Below, one piece after another: positions 50,939 through 57,950 of a stretch of 64,000 nucleotides of DNA (position 1 is its first letter; every line of letters begins with the position of its first letter). The position numbers and the translations under genes were made by a program. The stretch is from the NCBI GenBank assembly GCA_020636155.1, contig JACJYM010000003.1, positions 1 through 64,000 on the forward strand, in the 5' to 3' direction. The notes under the pieces are model-generated. The model searched no databases. It was given only the letters and a program-made list of their open reading frames with translations, and was not told the origin of the DNA. Origin of the DNA: Lewinellaceae bacterium (GTDB lineage: Bacteria; Bacteroidota; Bacteroidia; Chitinophagales; Saprospiraceae).

Positions 50939-51427
50939 TCATATCTCCCCAACCGCTTTAAGAATCTCTTTTCTTAATTTTTCGCTTATCCAAACCTCCT
51001 TCTCAATCAATTCGTTCAATAGAGGATTTAATTCCTCAATAAGTCCATCTCTTTTTGCTTTTACCAAAACTCCAATTGCTCCTGTAACTTTCAAATCAGC
51101 ATGTTTGGCGTGAAATCTCCCAAGTTTCTCATCAAGAATTATTAAATCTGCATTGATTTCCGTCGCCAATACTATCGCTTCTGCTTCTCCCTTATCTAAA
51201 TCAAGAAAGTATTAAACTGCTTTTTCATCTTGGATATTTGAAATGTATATCCAATCAATTTTTGATAAATCCTTGTAATACCCTTTTGCCTTTCCTGCTT
51301 CAATCTCAATAAATACAGCCGTCGGGATATAAACCTGCTTATATAGTTTCTGAAGTAAATCAAGTCTATTTAACTTTAAAAGAGAAATAATCGGTGTCGT
51401 ATTTGATACAATTTTAAGCATTTGCAA
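50939..51427 (-). pseudogene. DUF3368 PIN-domain toxin split by one in-frame stop
   Basis: Read through, this is one frame of about 162 codons. The first part (51427-51215) has KIVSNTTPIISLLKLNRLDLL and IPTAVFIEIEAG, the N-terminal PIN strand and helix. A TAA at 51212-51214 follows DEKAV. Then, in the same frame, LDLDKGEAEAIVLATEINADLIILDEKLGR carries the catalytic GEAEAI and LDE motifs, and the protein runs to ILKAVGEI. No frameshift is needed; a single codon separates two halves of a normal DUF3368 protein. The active site is divided, so the toxin is probably inactive unless the stop is read through. It is paired with a UPF0175 antitoxin gene, overlapping it by 14 bp. Confidence 0.85.
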
Positions 51428-51671
51428 TATCCTCTTCTAAATCATTTGTATCGTATGCACACAAAACAGAAACATTATATTTCGCAAGCAGTTCAAGAAA
51501 ATCAAGCCTTGAAAGTCCTAAAACACTAGCAGCAACTCCTGACGAAACCTTTCCAAGTTCATATAGCTTTACCAAAGAACTCGTTTTTATCTCAGATTCA
51601 AAATCTTTTCCGCTAAGTCTTAATGTATTAGCCAATGATTCTGGATATTCTATGTTTATCATACCTTTCAT
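51414..51671 (-). CDS. UPF0175-family antitoxin
   Basis: 85 residues; an internal ATG three codons in is an alternative start. The UPF0175 features are a short strand (MINIEYPESLANTL), helix SEIKTSSLVKLYELGKVSSGVAASVLGLSRLDFLELLAKY with its helix-turn-helix-like core, and a C-terminal acidic tail (DTNDLEEDIANA). These proteins are antitoxins of DUF3368 PIN toxins. The antitoxin is intact although its toxin is broken. It has a -7 box upstream. Confidence 0.88.
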   Translation of the reverse strand: MKGMINIEYPESLANTLRLSGKDFESEIKTSSLVKLYELGKVSSGVAASVLGLSRLDFLELLAKYNVSVLCAYDTNDLEEDIANA

Positions 51672-51687
51672 AATCTACGCTATTATA

Positions 51688-51695
51688 CAAAGATA
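51688..51695 (-). promoter_or_regulatory. -7 promoter box of the UPF0175/DUF3368 module
   Basis: TATCTTTG on the minus strand fits TANNTTTG, 16 bp before the ATG at 51671. Confidence 0.6.
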
Positions 51696-51747
51696 ACGAA
51701 ATCACTGATGATTTGAATGTTACGTCTGTACTTTTTTATGTTTGGTA

Positions 51748-52049
51748 ACTCAAAGCCAAAAAATCGTCTCCATCACAAATTTCAAGCTAAAATATATCAG
51801 TAATTGTATTTCAGCAGGACAGCTGCGGTGATATGGGTATTACTTTTTGTATGTCTTGTTAACTTTCGTCTAAGGTAGTGATTTTTTTGAATGGGTTTCG
51901 TGAATTTTAATGCTTTTTTGGATTTAATAAAAATTGGAATCCACTATGAAACCTCTGTGCAAGCGACAGAAATCTGTCCTCAACGAATAAGCGGGATTAT
52001 TCTCACTGGCTTCATGTGGGGTCTTGCCGACCACATGAAGACCTATTTA
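51748..52049 (+). repeat. Cassette-region repeat, copy D
   Basis: Starts ACTCAAAGCC, then shares TTTCAAGCTAAAATAT, TTGTATTTCAGC, GGACAGCTGCGGTGAT, GTCTAAGGTAGTGATTTTTT, GATTTAATAAAAATTGGAAT, GAAACCTCTGTGCAAGCGAC and CTGTCCTC with the others. It ends in a perfect 10-bp hairpin CTTCATGTGG (52010-52019) / CCACATGAAG (52031-52040) with loop GGTCTTGCCGA-like. It begins 77 bp upstream of the UPF0175 ATG and ends 12 bp before the next stop. Confidence 0.85.
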
Positions 52050-52060
52050 TTAGTACCTGT

Positions 52061-52741
52061 TTATTCATTTTTCATTTTAAATTGATATTGAATTTGAACT
52101 TTAAACAATTCGCCAAATTGATGGAGATCATGGTTTTGCCAAAATTCATTTCCAGAAAAATTATATTCGGCCATTAAAATTCCTTTGACATTGAATTCTG
52201 TTGTTTCTTGCATAAGAGTTTGATTTACTGGATAAAAATATTGTGGTATTTCATTTTCGTCATCTGTAAACATACGTGATGAAAAATAATTATTTTCGAA
52301 GTATATTTGAAATCCTAAAGGAATAACATTGTTAATTGTTAAAGTATGAAGGTCTATTTCTGAATTTGCTAAAGAATCTGAAATAAAATAGCTCTTTTCA
52401 AAGTTTGAACCATCTTCAGGTTTGTCATAATGAAACCATCTAAAATTTATTTTAAATGGAGTTGATGTTGAATCTTCAATGTTAAATGCTAGATTAAGTT
52501 TTCGGTTAAATTCACCTGGTTTAAAACTTACAACACATTTTCCGATAGATTCATCATCAAACCAAAATAAATCCGTGATTTTGTTACTTTGTTCAGCAAT
52601 TCTATTAATTGATTCGGTATGTAAATTTTTTACATTTTCAAAAACTTTCCATTCTAAACTATCTATTCCATTAATTTCTTGACCTAATGAAAAACAAAGG
52701 TTAAAATTTAAAAGAAACAAAGTAAGAATTTTCTTGTCCAT
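52061..52741 (-). CDS. Secreted protein of unknown function
   Basis: 226 residues. Signal peptide MDKKILTLFLLNFNLCFSLGQ. The mature part is acidic and aromatic, with beta character (KLNLAFNIEDSTSTPFKINFRWF, IPLGFQIYFENNYFSSRMF, VKGILMAEYNF). No family is recognised. It is in the same orientation as the toxin-antitoxin modules and bounded by repeat copy D downstream and an attC-like hairpin upstream, so it looks like a one-gene cassette. Confidence 0.7.
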   Translation of the reverse strand: MDKKILTLFLLNFNLCFSLGQEINGIDSLEWKVFENVKNLHTESINRIAEQSNKITDLFWFDDESIGKCVVSFKPGEFNRKLNLAFNIEDSTSTPFKINFRWFHYDKPEDGSNFEKSYFISDSLANSEIDLHTLTINNVIPLGFQIYFENNYFSSRMFTDDENEIPQYFYPVNQTLMQETTEFNVKGILMAEYNFSGNEFWQNHDLHQFGELFKVQIQYQFKMKNE

Positions 52742-52759
52742 TTATTTTTACTTAATAGG

Positions 52760-52890
52760 TACTAACGTTTTCGGGCTTTGCGTTCGGGCGGGTTTCGGAG
52801 CACAAAGTTTCAATTTATTACTAAAGTTTGATAGTAGCACAATGCTACAAGTTAGCACGTCAGCCCGCCTGACGCAAAACCCGTGTTACC
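52760..52890. repeat. attC-like imperfect inverted repeat
   Basis: Left arm 52772-52792 (CGGGCTTTGCGT then TCGGGCGGG) pairs with right arm 52864-52883 (CCCGCCTGACGCAAAACCCG). The pairing is nearly perfect except for short mismatches and one extra base on the left, so one base would be extrahelical. The arms are about 70 bp apart and have a smaller AGCAC/GTGC-like pairing inside. This long hairpin with unpaired bases is the architecture of an integron attC site. The GC-rich arms contrast with the AT-rich surroundings. From memory, similar elements are dispersed in Bacteroidota genomes. Confidence 0.6.
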
Positions 52891-52974
52891 AATTTTTACA
52901 TAATAGATTGAATCAGTATCGAAATTTATTCGATTGAGAGGTCGTTAATAAAGATTTATGTTCAAGTAATTTAT

Positions 52975-53340
52975 ACAATTTCAGTCAATACTTCTGCACC
53001 TCTGGCTTCATACATTTGGATGGCCGATTGTTGATTTTCATTAGGTCAAGCAGTATCTTTACTAATTTCAAATAATTTATTTATCTCCTTTAAATTACTT
53101 GGTGACATAACCTTTTCTTTCGATTGTAATAGAATTGAATTCAAACGGGCATCAGCAAGTCCTTCAAATTTGAATTGTCATTACCACATGATGTGGCAGT
53201 AATGAATGCTATAAGTTTATATTGAATTTCTAAATTTTCAATTGTCTTTGGTCTTAAAAATCTAATCCAATTTCAATTTCATAAGATGTCCCTTTTGATT
53301 CCTGATTAAAGCTGAAGTTTCTATCATATTGAAACAGATA
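52975..53340 (-). pseudogene. Degraded coding remnants of unknown origin
   Basis: Minus-strand frames here give protein-like pieces interrupted by stops and shifts: KTIENLEIQYKLIAFITA, RLNSILLQSKEKVMSPSNL followed by KEINKLFEISKDT, and ENQQSAIQMYEARGAEVLTE. At least three frame changes would be needed to join them. I do not recognise the family. The state fits a decayed cassette gene. Confidence 0.4.
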
Positions 53341-53381
53341 TAATAACTAAAACTTTTCTGTGCATTTTTAAAATCGCCATG

Positions 53382-53498
53382 TTAATGTCCAATATGACTT
53401 GAAAGTTCAATTTCAGCAATAACTGTTTCCCAATCATCATCAGTTGGTTCCGTCCGTGAGTTCTTAACTGTTGCTATTGATTGTAATTTTATTTCCAT
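53382..53498 (-). pseudogene. Truncated TrmO/TsaA-like methyltransferase start
   Basis: Starts at an ATG and encodes 38 residues before a stop. LQSIATVKNSRTEPTDDDW followed by ETVIAEIEL closely matches the N-terminus of TrmO-like SAM-dependent tRNA t6A methyltransferases as I recall it. The rest of the domain is absent; the next sequence (HGDFKNAQKS) does not continue it. It is a fragment left by deletion or recombination. Confidence 0.5.
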
Positions 53499-53519
53499 TT
53501 ATCATTTTTTGTAATGACC

Positions 53520-53567
53520 GCCAACGTTTGTATATACGCCAAATTGCGTATATATTGCATACAAATC
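53520..53567. repeat. Inverted repeat of possible attC type
   Basis: TATATACG (53531-53538) and CGTATATA (53547-53554) with an 8-nt loop, extended by GTTTG before and CAAA after with an offset (TTTG at 53527-53530 and TACAAA near 53560-53565), so the outer stem is interrupted by a bulge. It lies 21 bp upstream of the TrmO fragment ATG and about 100 bp downstream of the S24 gene. Confidence 0.4.
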
Positions 53568-53668
53568 TATCCTACCTATTTGATAAATCCAAATTATTTA
53601 GTGGTGAAATTGTATCATCTTTCATCTATCATTTACGCAGGTGAAGATTACTGTAGTCTTACAAATCC

Positions 53669-54493
53669 TCAATACTTCCTACTCGACTTAAGCAGTCGCT
53701 CAAGAGTGGCATTCATTTGTTTTAAATCTTGATTTTGGAGGTTAATCACCGATTTGATATCATCTAATTCGTTTTCTTTGGAATTACGGCTATTGCTTGG
53801 GCTATGCAAGAATGTGCTGATTTTTGAATCCAGCCTCCATATTTCTAAGATTTCGTGACTGGGTATGCTTATTTCCTCATAAAAATCATTTTCGGAGTAG
53901 AGCACGAGGTGATGGCTTTCACTTGGATTGTTGATCACTCGTTTTATCAGGATTTCACTTTTTGTTACGATGACATACACGAAATTATTCCTAATAGATT
54001 GGAATTGACCGTCATGGATTATTTTACTACACACCAGTTTATCTCCAGAATATATCAAGGGCTCCATAGAGTCTCCTTGAGCTTCGAAACATCGGTATTC
54101 TCCAGATTGATATTTGATGTCTGGAAGTGAAAACTTTAAAAAATGCTCGTCGTGATTACCTTTCGCTACAAAGTCAAGGTAGTGAGCATGAGCCTTGGCT
54201 GGAACAAATAAAATGTTTGATAAGCCTGTAGTTTCATGATTTGGATTCCTTTTTCCCGTGTCTAGCAAGGGATTTCCTACACCTAGGAGCAAGAAATCAG
54301 AATTGATAGGGTAAGTGTCTGCCAGCTTTCGCAATAGTTCAATTGAAACATTTCTTTTGTGATTTACGATTTCGCTGATGGCTTGGGCATGAGAGTCTAA
54401 TGACAATGCAAATTGCCTGCTTGATTTCACAATGCCCCTGTCAATCAAGGCATTATGACATTCGATAAAATTTTTGGTTATAGGGTTGACCAT
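53669..54493 (-). CDS. XRE/S24 family transcriptional repressor (LexA/CI-like)
   Basis: 274 residues. An N-terminal helix-turn-helix (about 5-70: SRQFALSLDSHAQAISEIVNHKRNVSIELLRKLADTY) is followed by a linker and an S24 peptidase domain. That domain has the catalytic Ser in QGDSMEPLIYSGDKLV and the general-base Lys in ILIKRVINN. Such repressors self-cleave during DNA damage, although cleavage is not universal. A C-terminal coiled coil (about 240-270) is unusual. The gene carries its own promoter overlapping an inverted repeat, so autoregulation is likely. No phage genes are nearby. It borders the cassette region. Confidence 0.85.
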   Translation of the reverse strand: MVNPITKNFIECHNALIDRGIVKSSRQFALSLDSHAQAISEIVNHKRNVSIELLRKLADTYPINSDFLLLGVGNPLLDTGKRNPNHETTGLSNILFVPAKAHAHYLDFVAKGNHDEHFLKFSLPDIKYQSGEYRCFEAQGDSMEPLIYSGDKLVCSKIIHDGQFQSIRNNFVYVIVTKSEILIKRVINNPSESHHLVLYSENDFYEEISIPSHEILEIWRLDSKISTFLHSPSNSRNSKENELDDIKSVINLQNQDLKQMNATLERLLKSSRKY

Positions 54494-54514
54494 TGCATAT
54501 CATTATAACGATGG

Positions 54515-54559
54515 CAAATATAAAACTTTTTCATATATATCAAAATATTTAATATGAAA
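54515..54559 (-). promoter_or_regulatory. Promoter and candidate operator of the S24 repressor
   Basis: On the minus strand TATATTTG (54515-54522) is the -7 box and TTTG (54541-54544) the -33 element, 18 bp apart. An inverted repeat TTTCATAT (54529-54536) and ATATGAAA (54552-54559) straddles the -33 element. Confidence 0.65.
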
Positions 54560-54724
54560 TATTTGCTACCTAAATCTCAAGAAAATAAAAATTGAATAAT
54601 AAAAGCTTCCTATAAAATGGATATCAATCTAGATTCCGGCTTTCAAGTCGAAGGAAGATTTTGCATAAAAATTAATAACTCGAATTCAACCCTGTACTTT
54701 TAGACTTTCTGATAGACAAATTGT

Positions 54725-54732
54725 TATTTTTG
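54725..54732 (+). promoter_or_regulatory. -7 promoter box of purM
   Basis: TATTTTTG fits TANNTTTG. A start near 54739 leaves too little room for a far-upstream start codon and brackets the true purM start between 54742 and 54790. Confidence 0.6.
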
Positions 54733-54789
54733 CCACTATAAAAATATTTTGGCATCAAATCAAAAGATTTAACTTACGATAAGAGGGGA

Positions 54790-55923
54790 GTGTCCGCCTC
54801 AAAAAGCGAGGTACACCAAGCCATCCAAAACATGGATAAAGGCTTGTTTCCTAGTGCATTTTGTAAAATTATTCCAGACTTTGTAGGTGGAGATACCCAA
54901 TATTGCAATATCATGCATGCCGATACTGCGGGTACCAAAACCAGTCTGGCCTATATGTATTGGAAGGAAACGGGCGACATATCGGTATGGAAAGGTATCG
55001 TAGAAGATGCCATCGTGATGAATCTCGATGATATGGCATGTGTGGGTTGTATAGATAACATCATTTTCTCGAGTACCATCGGTAGGAATAGACATTTGGT
55101 GAGTGGCGAGGTGATTTCGACTTTAATCAATCATGCCAACCACTTCGCAGATAAGTTAAAAACTTTGGGTGTCAACATTCATCTTTCCGGAGGTGAAACC
55201 GCTGATGTGGGGGATATCGTCCGTACTGCGGATGTCGGCTACACGGCTTTTGCAAGAATGAAAAGAGAGGATGTCATCGACCCAGATATAAAGGCCGGTG
55301 CCGTGATTGTCGGTTTGGCTTCTTATGGACAAGCCAGCTACGAGACATCATATAATGGTGGGATGGGTAGCAATGGATTGACCTCGGCGAGACACGATGT
55401 ATTTGCACCCATTTACCGTGATAAATATCCCGAATGTTATGACCCTAGTACGGATAGAAATTACATTTTCTGTGGTTCTAAGAAATTGACAGATACCATT
55501 ATGATTGATGGAGAAGAAATGCCGATTGGAAAATTGGTTTTGTCACCGACTCGGACCTACCTTCCAGTGATTAAAGGAGTATTGGCTAAGCATGGGGACT
55601 CTATTCAGGGCATGATACACAACACGGGAGGAGCTCACACGAAGGTCTTGAAGTTTTGTAAAAATCCAGTCAAAATTATCAAAGATAGCATGCCTGAGTT
55701 GCCTCCATTATTTAGGCTCATAAAGGAGGAATCGGGTGTTGACATGCGAGAAATGTATCAAGTATTTAACTGTGGTATTAGGTTAGAGTTTTATGTCGAA
55801 AACAGCTCAGTCGTGGAAGAAATAATGCAAATTTCGAAATCCTTTAACATTGATGCCTTCATCATTGGAAGGGTAGAGGAAAGCGAAAAATTAGAACTGG
55901 ATGTCATGGGTAACCGGTATTAA
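54790..55923 (+). CDS. purM: Phosphoribosylformylglycinamidine cyclo-ligase (AIR synthase)
   Basis: 377 residues counted from a GTG at 54790. The sequence SASKSEVHQAIQNMDKGLFPSAFCKIIPD is the Bacteroidota PurM start, followed by MHADTAGTKTSLAYMYWKE and HLSGGETADVGDIVRT (ATP and FGAM binding) and NGGMGSNGLTSARHDVF. It makes aminoimidazole ribotide in purine synthesis. The frame is open 16 codons further upstream, to a stop at 54739, and reads LTYDKRGV immediately before the GTG. I recall YDKRGVSASK as conserved in this group, so the true start may be a non-ATG codon (ATC at 54754). acpH follows 3 bp after the stop. Confidence 0.9.
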   Translation: MSASKSEVHQAIQNMDKGLFPSAFCKIIPDFVGGDTQYCNIMHADTAGTKTSLAYMYWKETGDISVWKGIVEDAIVMNLDDMACVGCIDNIIFSSTIGRNRHLVSGEVISTLINHANHFADKLKTLGVNIHLSGGETADVGDIVRTADVGYTAFARMKREDVIDPDIKAGAVIVGLASYGQASYETSYNGGMGSNGLTSARHDVFAPIYRDKYPECYDPSTDRNYIFCGSKKLTDTIMIDGEEMPIGKLVLSPTRTYLPVIKGVLAKHGDSIQGMIHNTGGAHTKVLKFCKNPVKIIKDSMPELPPLFRLIKEESGVDMREMYQVFNCGIRLEFYVENSSVVEEIMQISKSFNIDAFIIGRVEESEKLELDVMGNRY

Positions 55924-55926
55924 TTC

Positions 55927-56514
55927 ATGAATTATTTGGCACACTTATTTTTATCCTGTAATCGCAACGAGGTTATGTGTGGTAATTTTTTGTGTGATAT
56001 GCTTACTAGGAAGGAGCAAGATCTTCTTCCAGCAGGGGTCATGGATGGCATCAAGCTCCATCGAATTATTGACAATTATACGGATGAGCATCCCCTAGTA
56101 AAAAAGGCAAAAAAGATGGTTGCGTCGATTCAGGGAAAATATGCCGCGGTCACCGTAGATATTTATTTTGATTATTTTTTGAGCAAAAACTGGAATAAGT
56201 ATAGTGACGAACCTATCGAAAACTTCGAATCCAGATGCTATTCCATTCTCAATTCTCAAATAGACACCATGCCCACTCGTGTCAGACCTAAAACTGAGAG
56301 AATGATTCAGGGGCAATTTTTAAAATCTTGTACCAATTATTATAACCTTGGACGTACTTTTCATATCGTAGCGAATCGTGCAAAATTTGACAATTTCTTT
56401 CACTTGGCCACTTTGCAACTTATTGAAAATGAAGAACAACTAAACGAATTATTCAATGAATTTTTTCCCGATTTAGTGGGTCGGGTCAATACTTTTTGCC
56501 GTGAAATCATGTGA
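55927..56514 (+). CDS. acpH: Acyl carrier protein phosphodiesterase (AcpH, DUF479)
   Basis: 195 residues. MNYLAHLFLSCNRNEVMCGNFLCDML and GIKLHRIIDNYTDEHPLV are the family's metal-site motifs (HD-like: His7, Asp in CDML, HR.ID.YTD), and VTVDIYFDYFLSKNW follows. It removes the phosphopantetheine group from holo-ACP. It starts 3 bp after purM, so the two are cotranscribed. Conventional length. Confidence 0.88.
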   Translation: MNYLAHLFLSCNRNEVMCGNFLCDMLTRKEQDLLPAGVMDGIKLHRIIDNYTDEHPLVKKAKKMVASIQGKYAAVTVDIYFDYFLSKNWNKYSDEPIENFESRCYSILNSQIDTMPTRVRPKTERMIQGQFLKSCTNYYNLGRTFHIVANRAKFDNFFHLATLQLIENEEQLNELFNEFFPDLVGRVNTFCREIM

Positions 56515-56528
56515 TTTCAGGGTCTATT

Positions 56529-57404
56529 TTATGCGTTAGCTTTGATATGGCTCAAGCAATGATTTATGGATTCCAACCAATGTGGAATTTTTGTATCTAG
56601 CACATTTTTAACTTTCTGTAGGTTCAATTTACTCCATTCAGGCCTTGGTGCTATCAAGTTAAATTCGGCGCTACTTATGGGAATCAACTTAATGTTCACA
56701 TCCGCAAATCGAAAGATTACTTTTGCAAAATCATACCAACTGATGGTGCCTTCATTGGCAAAATTGTAAACCTCCGTTGTCCGTTTTTCCTCTCGATTAT
56801 AATGATATTTTATCAACTCCATACTTGCTTTCACTATGTCAAAAGTATAGGTGGGGCAGCCAATTTGATCGTTTACGATTTTAAGTTCGGTATTATCCTT
56901 GCCAAGTCGGAGCATGGTTTTGACGAAGTTTTGACCAAAAGGACTGTAAACCCATGAAGTCCTCATTATCAGATAGTTGTCAGCATATTTCGCCAATTCA
57001 ATTTCACCCAGTAGTTTGCTTTTGGCATAGATGCCCTTAGGGTCAAGGGGGTCGGATTCTTTTAATGGCATTGCACATTCATTGTGATAGACATAATCGG
57101 TTGAGTAATGTACTATCATACTCTCTTGAAACACTTGAGCAAGATTTCTCACACCATCCACATTGACCAAATAGGCTAGATCCACTTCCGTTTCTGCGAG
57201 ATCTACTTTTGTGTAAGCAGCACAGTTAATAACCACATCTGGAACGATATCCGATTTTAATTGTTTGAGCCTTTCTACATTAGAAATATCGGCTACATTG
57301 CTAGAATAAAAATGAAACTGAAATTCATCTCGATAGTCATTTTCTAAATACTGAAAAGTTCGCCCCAATTGTCCATTTGCTCCGAAAACAATTACATTCA
57401 TCAT
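56529..57404 (-). CDS. rfbD: dTDP-4-dehydrorhamnose reductase
   Basis: 291 residues. Extended SDR: nucleotide loop VFGANGQLGRTFQYLE, INCAAYTKVDLAE, the active-site Tyr-Lys pair in DPKGIYAKSKLLGE, and RTSWVYSPFGQNFVKTML. It reduces dTDP-4-keto-L-rhamnose to dTDP-L-rhamnose for surface glycans. It starts 3 bp after rfbC on the same strand. It is the last gene of the yajC-era-der-rfbC-rfbD operon. Confidence 0.94.
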   Translation of the reverse strand: MMNVIVFGANGQLGRTFQYLENDYRDEFQFHFYSSNVADISNVERLKQLKSDIVPDVVINCAAYTKVDLAETEVDLAYLVNVDGVRNLAQVFQESMIVHYSTDYVYHNECAMPLKESDPLDPKGIYAKSKLLGEIELAKYADNYLIMRTSWVYSPFGQNFVKTMLRLGKDNTELKIVNDQIGCPTYTFDIVKASMELIKYHYNREEKRTTEVYNFANEGTISWYDFAKVIFRFADVNIKLIPISSAEFNLIAPRPEWSKLNLQKVKNVLDTKIPHWLESINHCLSHIKANA

Positions 57405-57407
57405 GGC

Positions 57408-57950
57408 TTAAAGTTTTTGTTCATTGAAGTTTTTAAGCCTCATGTCTTTATCAGAAATAATGATTTTATCCCGGTCAATCCGCCAATCAATGCCTAAATT
57501 TGGATCCAAAACATGGATTCCGCCCTCGTGCTGCGGCGAATAATAATTGTCGCATTTGTATGCAAATATCGCTTCGGGACTCAACGTAATATAGCCATGT
57601 GCAAAGCCTCGTGGTACATAAAGCATTTCTTTTTCTTTGTCATTAAGGATGATAGTGAAAATCGAACCATAAGTTCTTGAATGCTCTCTTAAGTCCAAAA
57701 CCACGTCCATGACCTCGCCGAGTATGACCCTCACTAGTTTAGACTGTGCTGCATCGCCTGTCTGATAATGCAGACCTCGCAATACTCCATAAGTGCTTTT
57801 AGATTCATTGTCTTGAACGAATGGTCGTTTTGTAATAAAGTCAGGTAATTTACTCTGATTGTAGGTCTCCACAAAGTAGCCTCTTTTGTCAGGGAAAATT
57901 TTTGGTTTTAATACCAGCAGCCCTTCCAGTCCGGTTTCTATTATCTCCAT
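57408..57950 (-). CDS. rfbC: dTDP-4-dehydrorhamnose 3,5-epimerase
   Basis: 180 residues, cupin fold. The motifs PDKRGYFVETYN, VLRGLHYQTGDAAQSKLVRV (catalytic His) and YVPRGFAHGYITLSPEAIFAYKCDNYY are all present. It acts before RfbD in dTDP-L-rhamnose synthesis. Its ATG overlaps the stop of der by one base (TAATG), so translation is coupled to an essential ribosome-assembly GTPase. Confidence 0.95.
   Translation of the reverse strand: MEIIETGLEGLLVLKPKIFPDKRGYFVETYNQSKLPDFITKRPFVQDNESKSTYGVLRGLHYQTGDAAQSKLVRVILGEVMDVVLDLREHSRTYGSIFTIILNDKEKEMLYVPRGFAHGYITLSPEAIFAYKCDNYYSPQHEGGIHVLDPNLGIDWRIDRDKIIISDKDMRLKNFNEQKL

Noticed and set aside
48654..52049. Repeats A-D as insertion sequences or a CRISPR array
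   Set aside because: They contain no transposase frame and no terminal inverted repeats, and the units are long, diverged and separated by genes rather than by uniform spacers.
51891..52085. Plus-strand frame across repeat copy D
   Set aside because: It runs over the conserved repeat and its hairpin, and the corresponding frame is not open in copies A-C.
52734..52937. Plus-strand frame through the attC-like element
   Set aside because: It follows the GC-rich hairpin arms, with no protein similarity.
53669..54493. S24 repressor taken as a prophage marker
   Set aside because: No integrase, terminase, capsid or tail genes lie on either side; core genes resume within 300 bp.
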